Positions 23,543 to 32,077 are shown, counted from the stretch's first letter. The stretch: DNA of 64,000 nucleotides from CAMFLJ01 sp965279255 (GCA_965279255.1 OZ257146.1:1178001-1242000), one strand, 5' to 3'. Notes: generated by a model not told the origin, from the letters alone. Made by a program: numbers and translations.

Positions 23543-24472
23543 CTAGGAGCGGAAGCTGAGCAGCAGGTCGTCCCAGGGGGCGAACAGCTTGGGCTTGTCG
23601 TGCTCCTCGCGCAGCAGCACGCCCAGGCGGCGGGAGGTCAGCACCAGCTCGCGCGCCTCGCGGCCCGGCCACGGGCGGGGGAGGAGCTCCGGCGGGAGCA
23701 GCGGATCGTCGGCGAAGCACTCCTGGTAGCGCAGGCCGAATGAGAGGCTGCCCGGCAGGAAGTCGGCTTCGGTGATGCGGCTCTTGTCCCGTCGTCGCCG
23801 CTCGAGCACGTCGGGCACGTGCCGGTACTCGTCGACGAACTCCTGGTAGCGCCGGCCGAGCTCGTCGAGGGGCCAGAGCGCCGCCGCGATCAGGCGGGGG
23901 TCGGTGACCCCGCCGACCTCGAGATCGTCGGTGGTGGCGAAGGTGGTGTGGCCGAGCACGCCGAGGCGCTCGGCGTGGTCGCGGGCACCCTTCTCCCACG
24001 GGTGGGGCGAGACGTAGAGGCCGTTCTGCACCGCCGCCCCGCCCAGCGCGATGAGCTGGTCGCGGAACGCGTCGCGGCTGGCCCGCTTGGCCTCGGGGAT
24101 GGCGAAGGCCACGAGGTGCCACTGGCGGTCCCAGCCCCGCCCGGCGGCGTCCTGGCCGAACGCCAGGCGGGAGCGCTCGAGGTCCTCGCCGAGCTGGCGC
24201 AGGCAGTCGGGCGTGGCCTGGAACCGGGCGTCGCGGCCCTCGCCGTCGCGGGTGAACAGCCCCTCGGCCACCAGCCGGCGCAGGCACGACCGCACCTGCT
24301 CGACGGTCTGACCGCAGGCCTCGGCCACCGGGTAGAGCTCCTTGGCCTCGACGATGCCGTCGGAGCGGAGCATCCCCAGCACCAGCATCCGGGTCGGGAC
24401 CTCGGTGGGGGCGCCGAAGGGGCTCGACGGCCGCCCTGCGGTCGGGGCGTCGTCAGCGGTCGTTTCGGTCAC
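23543..24472 (-). CDS. PaaX family transcriptional regulator
   Basis: The 309-residue protein resembles PaaX, the phenylacetyl-CoA-responsive repressor. An N-terminal winged-helix segment (TRMLVLGMLRSDGIVEAKELYPVAEACG) is followed by RSCLRRLVAEGLFTRDGEGR. The central PaaX block is RQWHLVAFAIPE, DQLIALGGAAVQNGLYVSPH, then a helical C-terminal domain. The GTG at 24472 is chosen because repeats that look like operators sit just upstream and longer reading frames run through them. No phenylacetate genes are nearby, so the regulated pathway is unknown. It ends 12 bp from the convergent CoxE-like gene. Confidence 0.85.
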   Translation of the reverse strand: MTETTADDAPTAGRPSSPFGAPTEVPTRMLVLGMLRSDGIVEAKELYPVAEACGQTVEQVRSCLRRLVAEGLFTRDGEGRDARFQATPDCLRQLGEDLERSRLAFGQDAAGRGWDRQWHLVAFAIPEAKRASRDAFRDQLIALGGAAVQNGLYVSPHPWEKGARDHAERLGVLGHTTFATTDDLEVGGVTDPRLIAAALWPLDELGRRYQEFVDEYRHVPDVLERRRRDKSRITEADFLPGSLSFGLRYQECFADDPLLPPELLPRPWPGREARELVLTSRRLGVLLREEHDKPKLFAPWDDLLLSFRS

Positions 24473-24476
24473 GGCC

Positions 24477-24530
24477 GTAGTCAAACGCGACCGGCACCAG
24501 TGGTCAAACAGCGCGGTGGTCGAACAGCGC
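24477..24530 (-). promoter_or_regulatory. Three operator-like repeats upstream of the paaX-like gene
   Basis: GTGGTCAAACAGCGC (24500-24514) is repeated with one change at 24516-24530. A diverged copy GTAGTCAAACGCG begins at 24477, directly against the start codon at 24472. Start-to-start spacings are 23 and 16 bp. On the coding strand each reads as a TTTGAC/TTCGAC element. This fits an autoregulatory operator overlapping the promoter. Confidence 0.55.
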
Positions 24531-24596
24531 GCCACCCTCAGCCCGATGGGCGACGGCAGAGGCGAGACGGCACGGCGCCGTGGCGCCGGCACCGCC

Positions 24597-25280
24597 TCAC
24601 ATCATGTGCAGCCCGCACTCCGTCTTGGAGCGACCGGCCCAACGGCCCGAGCGGGGATCGTCGGGGTCGGTGGGCTTCTGGGTGCACGGCTGGCAGCCGA
24701 TCGAGGGGTAGCCCTGCTCGATGAGCGGGTTCACCAGGATGTCGTGCTGCTCGATGTAGCCCTGCACGTCGAGGTCGGACCACGTGGCGATGGGGTTGAC
24801 CTTGATGAGGCCTCGCAGGTCGCGGGCCACGATCGGGGCGGTCACCCGGCTGTCGGCCTCGGCGCGGCGCAGGCCGCTCATCCAGGCGGCCTTGCCGCTG
24901 AGGGCCCGGTCGAGCTGGCCGACCTTGACCGCCGAGCAGCAGTTCTCGGCGTCGGCCTGCCACAGCGGCTCGTCCTGCCGGGCCACCGTCATGATCTTCA
25001 GGTTGAGCCCGTAGCGGCGGCGCACGGCCTCGACCGTCTCGAGGGTCTCGGGGAAGTGGTAGCCGGTGTCGATGAACACGACCTCGACCGCGGGGTCGAT
25101 CTTCACGGCGAGGTCGATGAGCACCGAGTCGGTCATCGACGCGGTGAGCGCCAGGTGCGGCGCGAAGTTCTCGACGGCCCACTCGATGATCGAGGACGCG
25201 GCCCACGACTCGAACTGGGTGCTGAGCTCGGCCAACTGGGCGTCGGTGAACTCGGGGGCGGACAGGTTGGTGAGGCTCAT
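24597..25280 (-). CDS. cysH: Adenylylsulfate (APS) reductase, CysH family
   Basis: Reduces activated sulfate to sulfite in assimilation. The 227-residue PAPS-reductase fold has LTASMTDSVLIDLAVKIDP (phosphosulfate/ATP-PPase loop) and VVFIDTGYHFPETLE. Two cysteine pairs follow, ENCCSAVKVGQ and SIGCQPCTQ, which bind the [4Fe-4S] cluster of APS reductases and are absent from PAPS-specific enzymes. The catalytic Cys is in the C-terminal KTECGLHMM. The ATG (25280) overlaps the sulfite reductase TGA by 4 nt, so the two enzymes are co-translated and act in sequence. Confidence 0.93.
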   Translation of the reverse strand: MSLTNLSAPEFTDAQLAELSTQFESWAASSIIEWAVENFAPHLALTASMTDSVLIDLAVKIDPAVEVVFIDTGYHFPETLETVEAVRRRYGLNLKIMTVARQDEPLWQADAENCCSAVKVGQLDRALSGKAAWMSGLRRAEADSRVTAPIVARDLRGLIKVNPIATWSDLDVQGYIEQHDILVNPLIEQGYPSIGCQPCTQKPTDPDDPRSGRWAGRSKTECGLHMM

Positions 25281-27046
25281 GTCGCGCACTCCGACTCGCC
25301 GATCTCGGCGACGTACGGGCCGGCCTCGCCGTAGTCGACGTAGAAGTCCGGGTTCTCGTCGGGCTTGGGGAACACGTCGAGCTCCTTCAGCGTCGTGCCG
25401 ATCGCCTTGGAGCCGCCGTTGCGGTCGATCCAGCCCCGGAAGGTCTCGCCGGCCTGGCGCTCGTCGTTGAAGCGACGCACGATCCGGACGACGGCCTCGG
25501 GGGCGCTCTTGGCGGGGAGGCGCATGGCCTTCTCGCCGAACTCGATCTTCTCTTCGCCGACGTAGCCGCCGAGCAGCATCTGGTAGCCGGGGGCGGACTT
25601 GCCGTGCGCCCGGCGCTCGGCGCCGTTGAACCCGATGTCGGCGATGTGGTGCTGGCCGCACGAGTTGGTGCAGCCCGAGATGTTGATGCGCAGCCCGCCG
25701 ACCTCGGCGAGGCCTTCCTCCTCGAGCCGCACGGCGATGGCATCGGCCAGGCCCCGGCTCTGGGTGACGGCGAGGTTGCACGTGTCGGCGCCGGGGCAGG
25801 CCACGACGTCACGCACGAGCTCGGCGCCCGGGTTGGTCATTCCGATGGCGTCGAGGCGGGCGAAGAGGGTCTCGAGCTGGCGCTCGGAGAGGCCCCGGAA
25901 CACGAAGTTCTGGCGGTTGGTGATGCGCACCTCGGCGCCCAGCTCCCGCTGGGCCGAGGCGAGGCCGCGCAGCTGCACGCTGGTCACGTCACCGAGGTGG
26001 GCGTGGGCGAAGGCCGAGACCGTGCCGTTGGCGACGCCGCGCACGACGTTGGCGTCCTCCCAGCGCTCGTAGGCGCCGGCACGGCGCAGGGCCACCGGGG
26101 TGCCCTGGCCCATCGGGGTGGCGGCGGCCTCGGCGGCGACGCCGGCGGGTGCATCGCCCATCTTCTCGACCTCGGCGGGGATGCCGCCGGGCCACGTGGA
26201 CGAGGCCAGCAGGAGGTGGCGGACCTTGAAGACCCGGCGCTGGAGCTCCTCGAACCCGAGGGTGTCGACGAGCCACTTCAGGCGGGCCCGCAGCTTGTTG
26301 TCGCGGTTGCCGGCCTGGTCGAAGACCCGCAGGACCGACTCGATGGTGGGCAGCAGGTCCTCGCGGGCGGTGAACTCCTCGAGGGCGAGGGCCGGGTGGG
26401 GGTTCGCGCCGAGCCCGCCGGCGATGTACACGCGGAAGCCGGCCTCGAGGGTGCCGTCGTCGCGGGTGCGGGTGGCGGCGATGACGCCCACGTCGTTGAA
26501 CATGGCCTGGCCGCAGTCGGTGCTGCAGCCCGAGAAGTTGATCTTGAACTTCCGGGGCATGCGCTGGGCGATCGGGTTGCGCAGGAAGTGCTGGAAGGCG
26601 GCCTCGGCCCAGGGGGTGATGTCGAGGATCTCGAAGGGGCAGGCGCCGGCGAGGTGGCAGCCCTGCACGTTGCGGACGGTGTCGCCGCAGGCCTCGCGGG
26701 TGGTGAGCCCCACCGAGGCGAGGTCGCGCATCACGTCGGGGACCCGCTCGAGCTGCACGTAGTGGAACTGCATGTTCTGGCGGGTGGTGAGGTGGCCCCA
26801 TCCCCGCGAGTAGGTGTCGGCGACGTCGGCCATGCGGTCGAGCTGGGCGGCGGTGATCACGCCGCCCGGCGCCTTGATGCGCACCATCTGGTTGTGGCCG
26901 CCCTGGCGCTGGCCGTAGATGCCGTTGTTCAGGCGGAACACGCGGAAGACGTCGTCGTCGAGGTCTCCGGCGAGGTACCGCTCCAGCTGCTGTTCGAACT
27001 TGGCGATGTCGGCGGCGGTGCCGGCGTCGATGGCGAGGTCGGCCAT
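25277..27046 (-). CDS. sir: Ferredoxin-type sulfite/nitrite reductase (siroheme, [4Fe-4S])
   Basis: Six-electron reduction of sulfite to sulfide (nitrite reductase is the close alternative). The 589-residue two-repeat protein has GWGHLTTRQNMQFHYVQL and NVQGCHLAGACPFEI in the first repeat and ITNRQNFVFRGL in the second. The cluster/siroheme cysteines are VACPGADTCNLA and NISGCTNSCGQHH. Pairing with APS reductase favours the sulfite role. The ATG at 27046 has GGGAG about 9 nt upstream. The in-frame GTG at 27055 is too close to that site. Confidence 0.92.
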   Translation of the reverse strand: MADLAIDAGTAADIAKFEQQLERYLAGDLDDDVFRVFRLNNGIYGQRQGGHNQMVRIKAPGGVITAAQLDRMADVADTYSRGWGHLTTRQNMQFHYVQLERVPDVMRDLASVGLTTREACGDTVRNVQGCHLAGACPFEILDITPWAEAAFQHFLRNPIAQRMPRKFKINFSGCSTDCGQAMFNDVGVIAATRTRDDGTLEAGFRVYIAGGLGANPHPALALEEFTAREDLLPTIESVLRVFDQAGNRDNKLRARLKWLVDTLGFEELQRRVFKVRHLLLASSTWPGGIPAEVEKMGDAPAGVAAEAAATPMGQGTPVALRRAGAYERWEDANVVRGVANGTVSAFAHAHLGDVTSVQLRGLASAQRELGAEVRITNRQNFVFRGLSERQLETLFARLDAIGMTNPGAELVRDVVACPGADTCNLAVTQSRGLADAIAVRLEEEGLAEVGGLRINISGCTNSCGQHHIADIGFNGAERRAHGKSAPGYQMLLGGYVGEEKIEFGEKAMRLPAKSAPEAVVRIVRRFNDERQAGETFRGWIDRNGGSKAIGTTLKELDVFPKPDENPDFYVDYGEAGPYVAEIGESECAT

Positions 27047-27100
27047 GGGGCGCACTCCCGATTCCCTGTGGGGGGTTGAATCCTGACGACTGAGGTCGTG

Positions 27101-27146
27101 AATCTACCCTCGTCCGGCATCAAAGTCGACATTCCCCATCGGGAAT
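27101..27146 (-). promoter_or_regulatory. Promoter and palindromic operator of the sulfur operon
   Basis: On the minus strand a -10 TAGATT (27106-27101) lies 17 nt from a weak -35 TCGACT (27129-27124). Just upstream of the -35 is the palindrome ATTCCC-n4-GGGAAT (27131-27146). A single ATTCCC recurs in the leader at 27061-27066, and ACGAC/GTCGT complements (27087-27091/27096-27100 region) could form a leader hairpin. The position suits an Rrf2- or GntR-like sulfur regulator; the family is not identifiable from the site alone. Confidence 0.5.
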
Positions 27147-27222
27147 CAAGGGTATTTTTGGTGGAAAGAGCTTCCGCAAAACCCCAGCGTGCGGGGGTCG
27201 GAGCGCGCCGAAGGAAGCGGCT

Positions 27223-27239
27223 CGGGGCCATTGGCCCCG
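27223..27239 (-). terminator. Hairpin after the DAHP synthase gene
   Basis: CGGGGCC (27223-27229) and GGCCCCG (27233-27239) pair around ATT, 3 bp beyond the stop codon of the class II DAHP synthase gene. The stem is GC-only with a short loop and no T tract. Confidence 0.5.
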
Positions 27240-27242
27240 GGC

Positions 27243-28589
27243 TCAGCGCTGCTGGAGCAGCTCGGCGACGCGGAAGGCCAGGTCGAGCGACTGGCGCCCG
27301 TTGAGGCGGGGGTCGCACATCGTCTCGTAGCGGGTGCTGAGGTCGGCGTCGAGGATCTCCTCGGCGCCCCCGAGGCACTCGGTGACGTTCTCGCCGGTGA
27401 GCTCGATGTGCACGCCGCCGGGCCAGGTGCCGACCTCGCGGTGGGCGGCGAAGAAACCGGCGATCTCGCTGAGGACCGCGTCGAAGTGGCGGGTCTTGCG
27501 GCCGCTGGGGGCGGTGAAGGTGTTGCCGTGCATCGGGTCGCAGGCCCAGGCCACCGGGTGGCCGGCGTCGAGGACGGCCCGCAGCAGCGGCGGCAGGCCG
27601 GACTCGATCTTGTCGGCGCCCATGCGGCTGATGAGGGTGAGCCGCCCCGGGATGCGGTCCGGGTTCAGCGCCTCGCACAGCCCGACGACCTCGTCGGGGG
27701 TGACGCTCGGCCCGACCTTGCAACCCACCGGGTTGCCGACACCGGAGAGGAAGTGCACGTGGGCGCCGTCGAGCTGACGGGTGCGCTCACCGATCCAGAG
27801 CATGTGGGCCGAGCAGTCGTACCAGTCGCCGGTGAGGGAATCGCGCCGGGTGAGCGCCTCCTCGTAGCCGAGGATCAGCGCCTCGTGGCTGGTCGACACG
27901 TCGACGGTGTGCAGCTGCGGGGTCGACTCGGTGTCGATGCCGCAAGCGGCCATGAACTGGAGTGCACGCTCGATGCCCTCGGCCACCTCTTCGTAGCGGC
28001 GGCCCTCGGCGCTCGACGCGACGAACTCCTGGTTCCACTGGTGCACGCGGGAGAGGTCGGCGAAGCCGCCCTTGGTGAAGGCCCGCACCAGGTTCAGCGT
28101 CGACGCGGACTGGTGGTAGGCGGTGAGGAGCCGCTCGGGGTCGGGCACCCGGGCCGCCGACGTGAAGTCGATGTCGTTGACCATGTGGCCGCGGAACGAC
28201 GGCAGGGTGACGCCGTCGACGGTCTCGGTGTCGGCCGAGCGGGGCTTGGCGAACTGGCCGGCCATGCGGCCCACCTTCACCACCGGCACGCCGGAGGAGT
28301 ACGTGAGCACGACGGCCATCTGGAGGATGACCTTCAGCTTGTCGCGGATGGAGTCGGCCGAGAAGGCGTCGAAGGACTCGGCGCAGTCGCCGGCCTGCAG
28401 CAGGAAGGCCTCGCCGTTGGCGACCTTGGCCAGGTCGGAGGTGAGGCTGCGGGCCTCGCCCGCGAACACCAGCGGGGGCAGCGCGCCGAGGGTCTTGACG
28501 GCTGCGTCGAGCGCTCCGGGATCAGCCCATTCGGGCTGTTGGGCGGCCGTGTGGTCGCGCCACGACGAAGGTGACCAGGTGGTTTCCAC
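27243..28589 (-). CDS. aroG: 3-deoxy-7-phosphoheptulonate synthase, class II
   Basis: Condenses phosphoenolpyruvate and erythrose 4-phosphate in the first step of the shikimate pathway. The 448-residue sequence is the plant/mycobacterial class II type. Blocks are FLLQAGDCAESFDAFSAD, VVKVGRMAGQFAKPRS, RGHMVNDI, SHEALILGYEEALTRRD, SAHMLWIGERTRQLDGAH, GNPVGCKVGPS, LISRMGADKI, WACDPMHGNTF and GGVHIELTGENVTECLGG. The GTG at 28589 has GGAG 7 nt upstream. It stands alone between the sulfur operon and the sigma factor gene. Feedback control cannot be read from the sequence. Confidence 0.95.
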   Translation of the reverse strand: METTWSPSSWRDHTAAQQPEWADPGALDAAVKTLGALPPLVFAGEARSLTSDLAKVANGEAFLLQAGDCAESFDAFSADSIRDKLKVILQMAVVLTYSSGVPVVKVGRMAGQFAKPRSADTETVDGVTLPSFRGHMVNDIDFTSAARVPDPERLLTAYHQSASTLNLVRAFTKGGFADLSRVHQWNQEFVASSAEGRRYEEVAEGIERALQFMAACGIDTESTPQLHTVDVSTSHEALILGYEEALTRRDSLTGDWYDCSAHMLWIGERTRQLDGAHVHFLSGVGNPVGCKVGPSVTPDEVVGLCEALNPDRIPGRLTLISRMGADKIESGLPPLLRAVLDAGHPVAWACDPMHGNTFTAPSGRKTRHFDAVLSEIAGFFAAHREVGTWPGGVHIELTGENVTECLGGAEEILDADLSTRYETMCDPRLNGRQSLDLAFRVAELLQQR

Positions 28590-28695
28590 GGATCTCCACG
28601 TTGCCGGACCCCCGGCTCGCGGCGCAAAGCCGTTTACCGGGGGTTCGACGGATCAGGGTGCTGGGCGGGCCGGGGCCCGCGTGGGGATCGGCGCC

Positions 28696-29529
28696 TCAGG
28701 CGGCGTCGATGCGATCGCCGGCGCTGTCGCGCACGGCGGTGACGGCCCGCTTCACGAGCCGACGGGCGGCCTCGGCGGTGACGCCGAGCTCCTCGCCGAC
28801 CTCGCGATAGGAGCGCTTGCGCCCGTCGTGGAGGCCGAAGCGCTGCTCGACGGCGTAGCGAGCCCGCGAGTCGAGCACCGACAGGAGGTCGGTGACCATC
28901 TGCTCGTCGACCCGGTCCATGACGATCTGCTCGGGCCCCGGCAGGGAGTCGGGGAGCAGGTCGATCAACTCGTTGGAGTCGTCGTCGCCGATGGTGCGGT
29001 CGAGCGACGTGGGGGTCGTGAGCCGGTGCAGGCGGGCGTGCTCGTCGTCGAGCTCGTCACCGTCGCCGCTGACCTGGCGCAGGGCCGCACGCAGCGAGGC
29101 CGAGCGGTCGCCGGGGAGGCGGACCAGGCTGGCCTTCTGGTCGAGCGCCCGGCCGATGGCCTGGCGGATCCAGAAGGTGGCGTAGGTGGAGAACTTGAAG
29201 CCCTTGCGCCAGTCGAACTTGTCGACGGCGTGCTCGAGGCCCAGGTTGCCCTCCTGGATGAGGTCGAGCAGCTCCATGCCCGGGGGCAGCGGGTAGCGGC
29301 GGGCGACGCTCACCACGAGGCGCAGGTTGGCGCGGATGAAGCGGTCCTTGGCCGCCGCGGCGGTCTTCACCGCCCGACGCAGCTCGGGGGTGGGGCGCTC
29401 GCCGTTCTCGATCGCGACCGCGGCGTCGCGGCCCTTCTCGATGATCTGGGAGAGCTCGCGCTCCTCCTGCGCCGTGAGGAGGGGGACGAGCCCGATCTCG
29501 TTGAGGTACTGGCCGACTGAATCGCTCAT
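28696..29529 (-). CDS. RNA polymerase sigma-70 family factor, group 2
   Basis: The 277-residue sigma factor has region 1.2 (SVGQYLNEIGLVPLLTAQEE) and region 2.1-2.2 (FIRANLRLVVSVARRYPLPPGMELLDLIQEGNLGL). Regions 2.3-2.4 (KFSTYATFWIRQAIGRAL), 3, and region 4 (RSYREVGEELGVTAEAARRLVKRAV) follow. It lacks the long N terminus of the housekeeping SigA/HrdB. Region 2.4 WIRQAI suggests recognition of normal -10 boxes, as in SigB/HrdD-type paralogues. The ATG at 29529 is preferred; an ATG at 29547 has no ribosome-binding site. The 279-bp upstream region carries a palindrome and an ECF-like promoter, so it may be stress-induced. Confidence 0.9.
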   Translation of the reverse strand: MSDSVGQYLNEIGLVPLLTAQEERELSQIIEKGRDAAVAIENGERPTPELRRAVKTAAAAKDRFIRANLRLVVSVARRYPLPPGMELLDLIQEGNLGLEHAVDKFDWRKGFKFSTYATFWIRQAIGRALDQKASLVRLPGDRSASLRAALRQVSGDGDELDDEHARLHRLTTPTSLDRTIGDDDSNELIDLLPDSLPGPEQIVMDRVDEQMVTDLLSVLDSRARYAVEQRFGLHDGRKRSYREVGEELGVTAEAARRLVKRAVTAVRDSAGDRIDAA

Positions 29530-29596
29530 TCGTGCTTCGCTCTCCATCCGGTGTGGATCCCTGGGGGCACCGGTACGCTCTTCTTCTGGTCCCGAA

Positions 29597-29686
29597 CCCG
29601 CCCCGAGAGGCGGGGGAAATGACAGTGATGTAACCGCAGCCGGGGGCTGAGTTGTTCCGCGGCAGGGGGGTGACATCGGTCACCCC
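29597..29686 (-). promoter_or_regulatory. Palindrome, ECF-like promoter and leader hairpin of the sigma gene
   Basis: GGGGTGAC-n4-GTCACCCC (29667-29686) is a perfect 8+8 palindrome. Just downstream on the minus strand, GGAAC is followed after 17 nt by CGGTTA, resembling the GGAAC/GTT pattern of ECF sigma promoters. A CCCGCC/GGCGGG hairpin (29597-29614) lies in the predicted leader. The rest of the 29530-29808 gap shows nothing else except the nadD promoter. Confidence 0.4.
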
Positions 29687-29795
29687 GGGGGGTTCGAGGG
29701 CACGTCACGGTGGGGTCAGCCCCTCTACATCGGCACGTGGGCGCCCATCATGAAGGGCAACCACCCCGATCACCTACCCATTTTCGGCCGACCCC

Positions 29796-29801
29796 TACAC
29801 T
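29796..29801 (+). promoter_or_regulatory. -10 box of nadD, leaderless-type spacing
   Basis: TACACT ends 7 nt before the nadD ATG at 29809. No Shine-Dalgarno sequence fits in the gap. Confidence 0.55.
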
Positions 29802-29808
29802 CGGCCGG

Positions 29809-30411
29809 ATGCCGGGAACCGGACTGCGAACCGGCGTGCTGGGCGGCACGTTCGATCCGCCCCACATCGGGCACCTCCTCGCCGCCCTCAACGTCCGCCA
29901 CGCCCTGGATCTCGACGAGGTCCTGCTGGTGGTGGCCAACGACCCCTGGCAGAAGAGCGCCGAACGCCCGATCACACCGGCCACCGATCGCCTGGCGATG
30001 GTGCGGGCCGCCGCCGATGGGCTCGACGGGCTGGTGGCCTCCGACCTGGAGCTGCAGCGTGGGGGCCCGAGCTACATGGTCGACACCCTCTCTGAGCTGG
30101 GAGAACGCGATCCGGCGGGGGAGCGGTTCCTGATCCTCGGCGCTGACGCCGCGGCGGGGTTGCCGACGTGGCACCGGGCGGACGCCCTCCCGGCGCTCGC
30201 CACACTCGTGCTCGTCGACCGGCCCGGCATCCCGTGCCCGCCCCCGCCCGAGGGCTGGTCGTTCGAGCGGGTCGAGATCCCGAGGATCGAGCTCTCGAGC
30301 ACCGATCTGCGCGAACGCGTCGCCGACGGGCGCCCGCTCGACCTGCTGGTGACCCCGGGGGTGTGGTCCTGCATCCGGCAGCGCCGGTTGTACGGTTTCG
30401 GCAGCTCATGA
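29809..30411 (+). CDS. nadD: Nicotinate-nucleotide adenylyltransferase
   Basis: Transfers AMP from ATP to nicotinate mononucleotide in NAD synthesis. The 200-residue nucleotidyltransferase has GVLGGTFDPPHIGHLLAA (the TxGH-type site), VANDPWQK, the LGADAAAGLPTWHRAD block and the terminal ELSSTDLRERVADGRPLDLL, equivalent to the ISSTxIR motif. The ATG at 29809 fits both homology and the TACACT box. The TGA overlaps the ATG of the LytR_C gene (ATGA), the usual actinobacterial nadD-LytR-rsfS order. Confidence 0.94.
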   Translation: MPGTGLRTGVLGGTFDPPHIGHLLAALNVRHALDLDEVLLVVANDPWQKSAERPITPATDRLAMVRAAADGLDGLVASDLELQRGGPSYMVDTLSELGERDPAGERFLILGADAAAGLPTWHRADALPALATLVLVDRPGIPCPPPPEGWSFERVEIPRIELSSTDLRERVADGRPLDLLVTPGVWSCIRQRRLYGFGSS

Positions 30412-31694
30412 CGACCGAGACACCGACCCCTCCCACCTCCGGCGATGCCGGTTCAGGCCTCGACGAGCTGTCCGCACTGGTCGCCGAGCAGCAGCAGGTC
30501 CGAACGAAGCCCCGGCGATCGCTGTGGTGGCGCATCGGCTACCCGATCGCCCTGGTGCTGCTGCTCCTGGCCATCCCCGGGCTCGTCTTCGCCGGGCTGC
30601 GGATCATCCTCGACAGCACTGACGGCCAGTTGGTTCGCCGGGTCACCGATCCGGCGGCGCCGGGCTACGAGGCCGTGCTCGAGCCCACGCCCACCGAGCT
30701 GGTGGTCGCCGTCGACCCCAACGGCAAGCTCGACTCCATCACGATCATGTCGCAGACCTCCGACGGCGTCGGAGGGATGTTGAACGTGCCCGCCGGCACG
30801 ATCGTGTCGCTGTCCACCGGCGAGCTCTCCCTCCGCTACATCTACGACACGTTCGGCGTCGATGCCTTCACGAGCAGCCTCGGCAGCCTGCTCGACCTCA
30901 CCTTCGGCAGCACCCAGGTGATCCCCGCCGCCGACTGGGCCTCGCTCACCGCTCCGGCCGCGCCGATCACCGTGAACAGCCCCGATCCGGTCACGGGCCC
31001 GAACGGTGCCGTCGTGTTCCCGAAGGGCTCGATCGAGCTGCAGCCCGCACAGGTGTGGCCGTACCTCTCCGGCCGGGGCGCCCGTGAGAGCGACCTGGCC
31101 CGCATGGTGCGCATCCAGGCGTTCTGGAAGGGCTGGCTCGCCGCCATCGCCGGCAAGGGCCCCAGCGCCCTGGCCATCCCCACCGACGTCGGCCTCGGCC
31201 AGTTCCTCTCGGTGCTGAGCGCCGACCAGGTGCAGTACGAGACCCTGCCCGTCTCGGTGACCACCCCCGACGGCGTCGGCAACGAGCAGTTCCGGGGCAC
31301 CCCCGAGGCCATGGCCGCGGCGGTCGCCTCGATCATCCCGTTCCCCGAGGGCGCACCCGGCGCCCGACCCCGCCTGCGGGTCCTCGACGGCACCGGTCAG
31401 CTCGACAACGGCGTCTCGGCCGCCATCGTGCTCGCCGCCGCCGGGGCCCAGATCGACGTCGTGGGCAACGCCCGCTCGTTCGGCCAGGGCACGACCCAGT
31501 TCGTCTACTACGACGATGCGTACGCGGCAGAGGCCCAGAAGCTCCGCGACGCCCTCGGCGTGGGCGAGGTCGTCCGCAGCGAGCAGACCAACTCCGCCAC
31601 CGACATGACCGTCGTCCTCGGCGAGGACTACGTCGCGGTGGCCGGTGTCGACCCGTCGTCGGCCGCATCACCCAGCACCCTCGGAGGTCAATGA
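30408..31694 (+). CDS. LytR/CpsA/Psr-related membrane protein with LytR_C domain
   Basis: The 428-residue protein has a cytoplasmic N terminus of about 40 residues, one membrane helix (IGYPIALVLLLLAIPGLVFAGL) and a large extracytoplasmic part. The middle resembles a LytR/CpsA/Psr domain by context and by fragments such as the SIELQPAQVWPYLSGRG segment, but the Arg/Asp pattern of active wall ligases is not obvious. The C-terminal 100 residues (RLRVLDGTGQLDNGVSAAIVL to TDMTVVLGEDY) match the LytR_C domain. It overlaps nadD and rsfS by ATGA. A role in attaching glycopolymers or in envelope control is inferred. Confidence 0.75.
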   Translation: MTTETPTPPTSGDAGSGLDELSALVAEQQQVRTKPRRSLWWRIGYPIALVLLLLAIPGLVFAGLRIILDSTDGQLVRRVTDPAAPGYEAVLEPTPTELVVAVDPNGKLDSITIMSQTSDGVGGMLNVPAGTIVSLSTGELSLRYIYDTFGVDAFTSSLGSLLDLTFGSTQVIPAADWASLTAPAAPITVNSPDPVTGPNGAVVFPKGSIELQPAQVWPYLSGRGARESDLARMVRIQAFWKGWLAAIAGKGPSALAIPTDVGLGQFLSVLSADQVQYETLPVSVTTPDGVGNEQFRGTPEAMAAAVASIIPFPEGAPGARPRLRVLDGTGQLDNGVSAAIVLAAAGAQIDVVGNARSFGQGTTQFVYYDDAYAAEAQKLRDALGVGEVVRSEQTNSATDMTVVLGEDYVAVAGVDPSSAASPSTLGGQ

Positions 31695-32077
31695 TGACCG
31701 AGTCGACCGATGTCGACACCCTCGACTGGGTGCTGCTCGCAGCGCGCAGCGCCGGCGCCAAGACCGACGAGCCCACGGTGGTGCTCGAGGTCGGTGAGGT
31801 GCTCGCCATCACGGGCTGGTTCGTGATCACGGGTGGCAACAACACCCGCCAGGTGCGCGCCGTGGCCGAGGACATCGAGGAGCAGGTCGCCGCCGCCGGC
31901 GGCCCCAAGCCGCTGCGGGTCGAGGGCCTCGACTCCTCCCAGTGGGTGCTTCTCGACTACGGCGACTTCATCGTGCACGTGTTCCTCGACGAGGCCCGCG
32001 AGTTCTACGACCTCGAGCGGTTGTGGCGCGACGTCCCGACCGTCGACTGGCGCGTCGCCGACGCCGTGGGCGACTGA
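31694..32077 (+). CDS. rsfS: Ribosome silencing factor RsfS
   Basis: Binds L14 and blocks subunit joining when nutrients are low. The product of about 127 residues has ITGWFVITGGNNTRQVRAVAEDIEE, RVEGLDSSQWVLLDYGDFIVHVF and EAREFYDLERLW, the conserved RsfS/YbeB blocks. Two adjacent ATGs are possible (31691 and 31694). GGAGG at 31683-31687 is 6 nt from the second, which is why that one is used. The first would overlap the upstream TGA as ATGA. Confidence 0.93.
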   Translation: MTESTDVDTLDWVLLAARSAGAKTDEPTVVLEVGEVLAITGWFVITGGNNTRQVRAVAEDIEEQVAAAGGPKPLRVEGLDSSQWVLLDYGDFIVHVFLDEAREFYDLERLWRDVPTVDWRVADAVGD

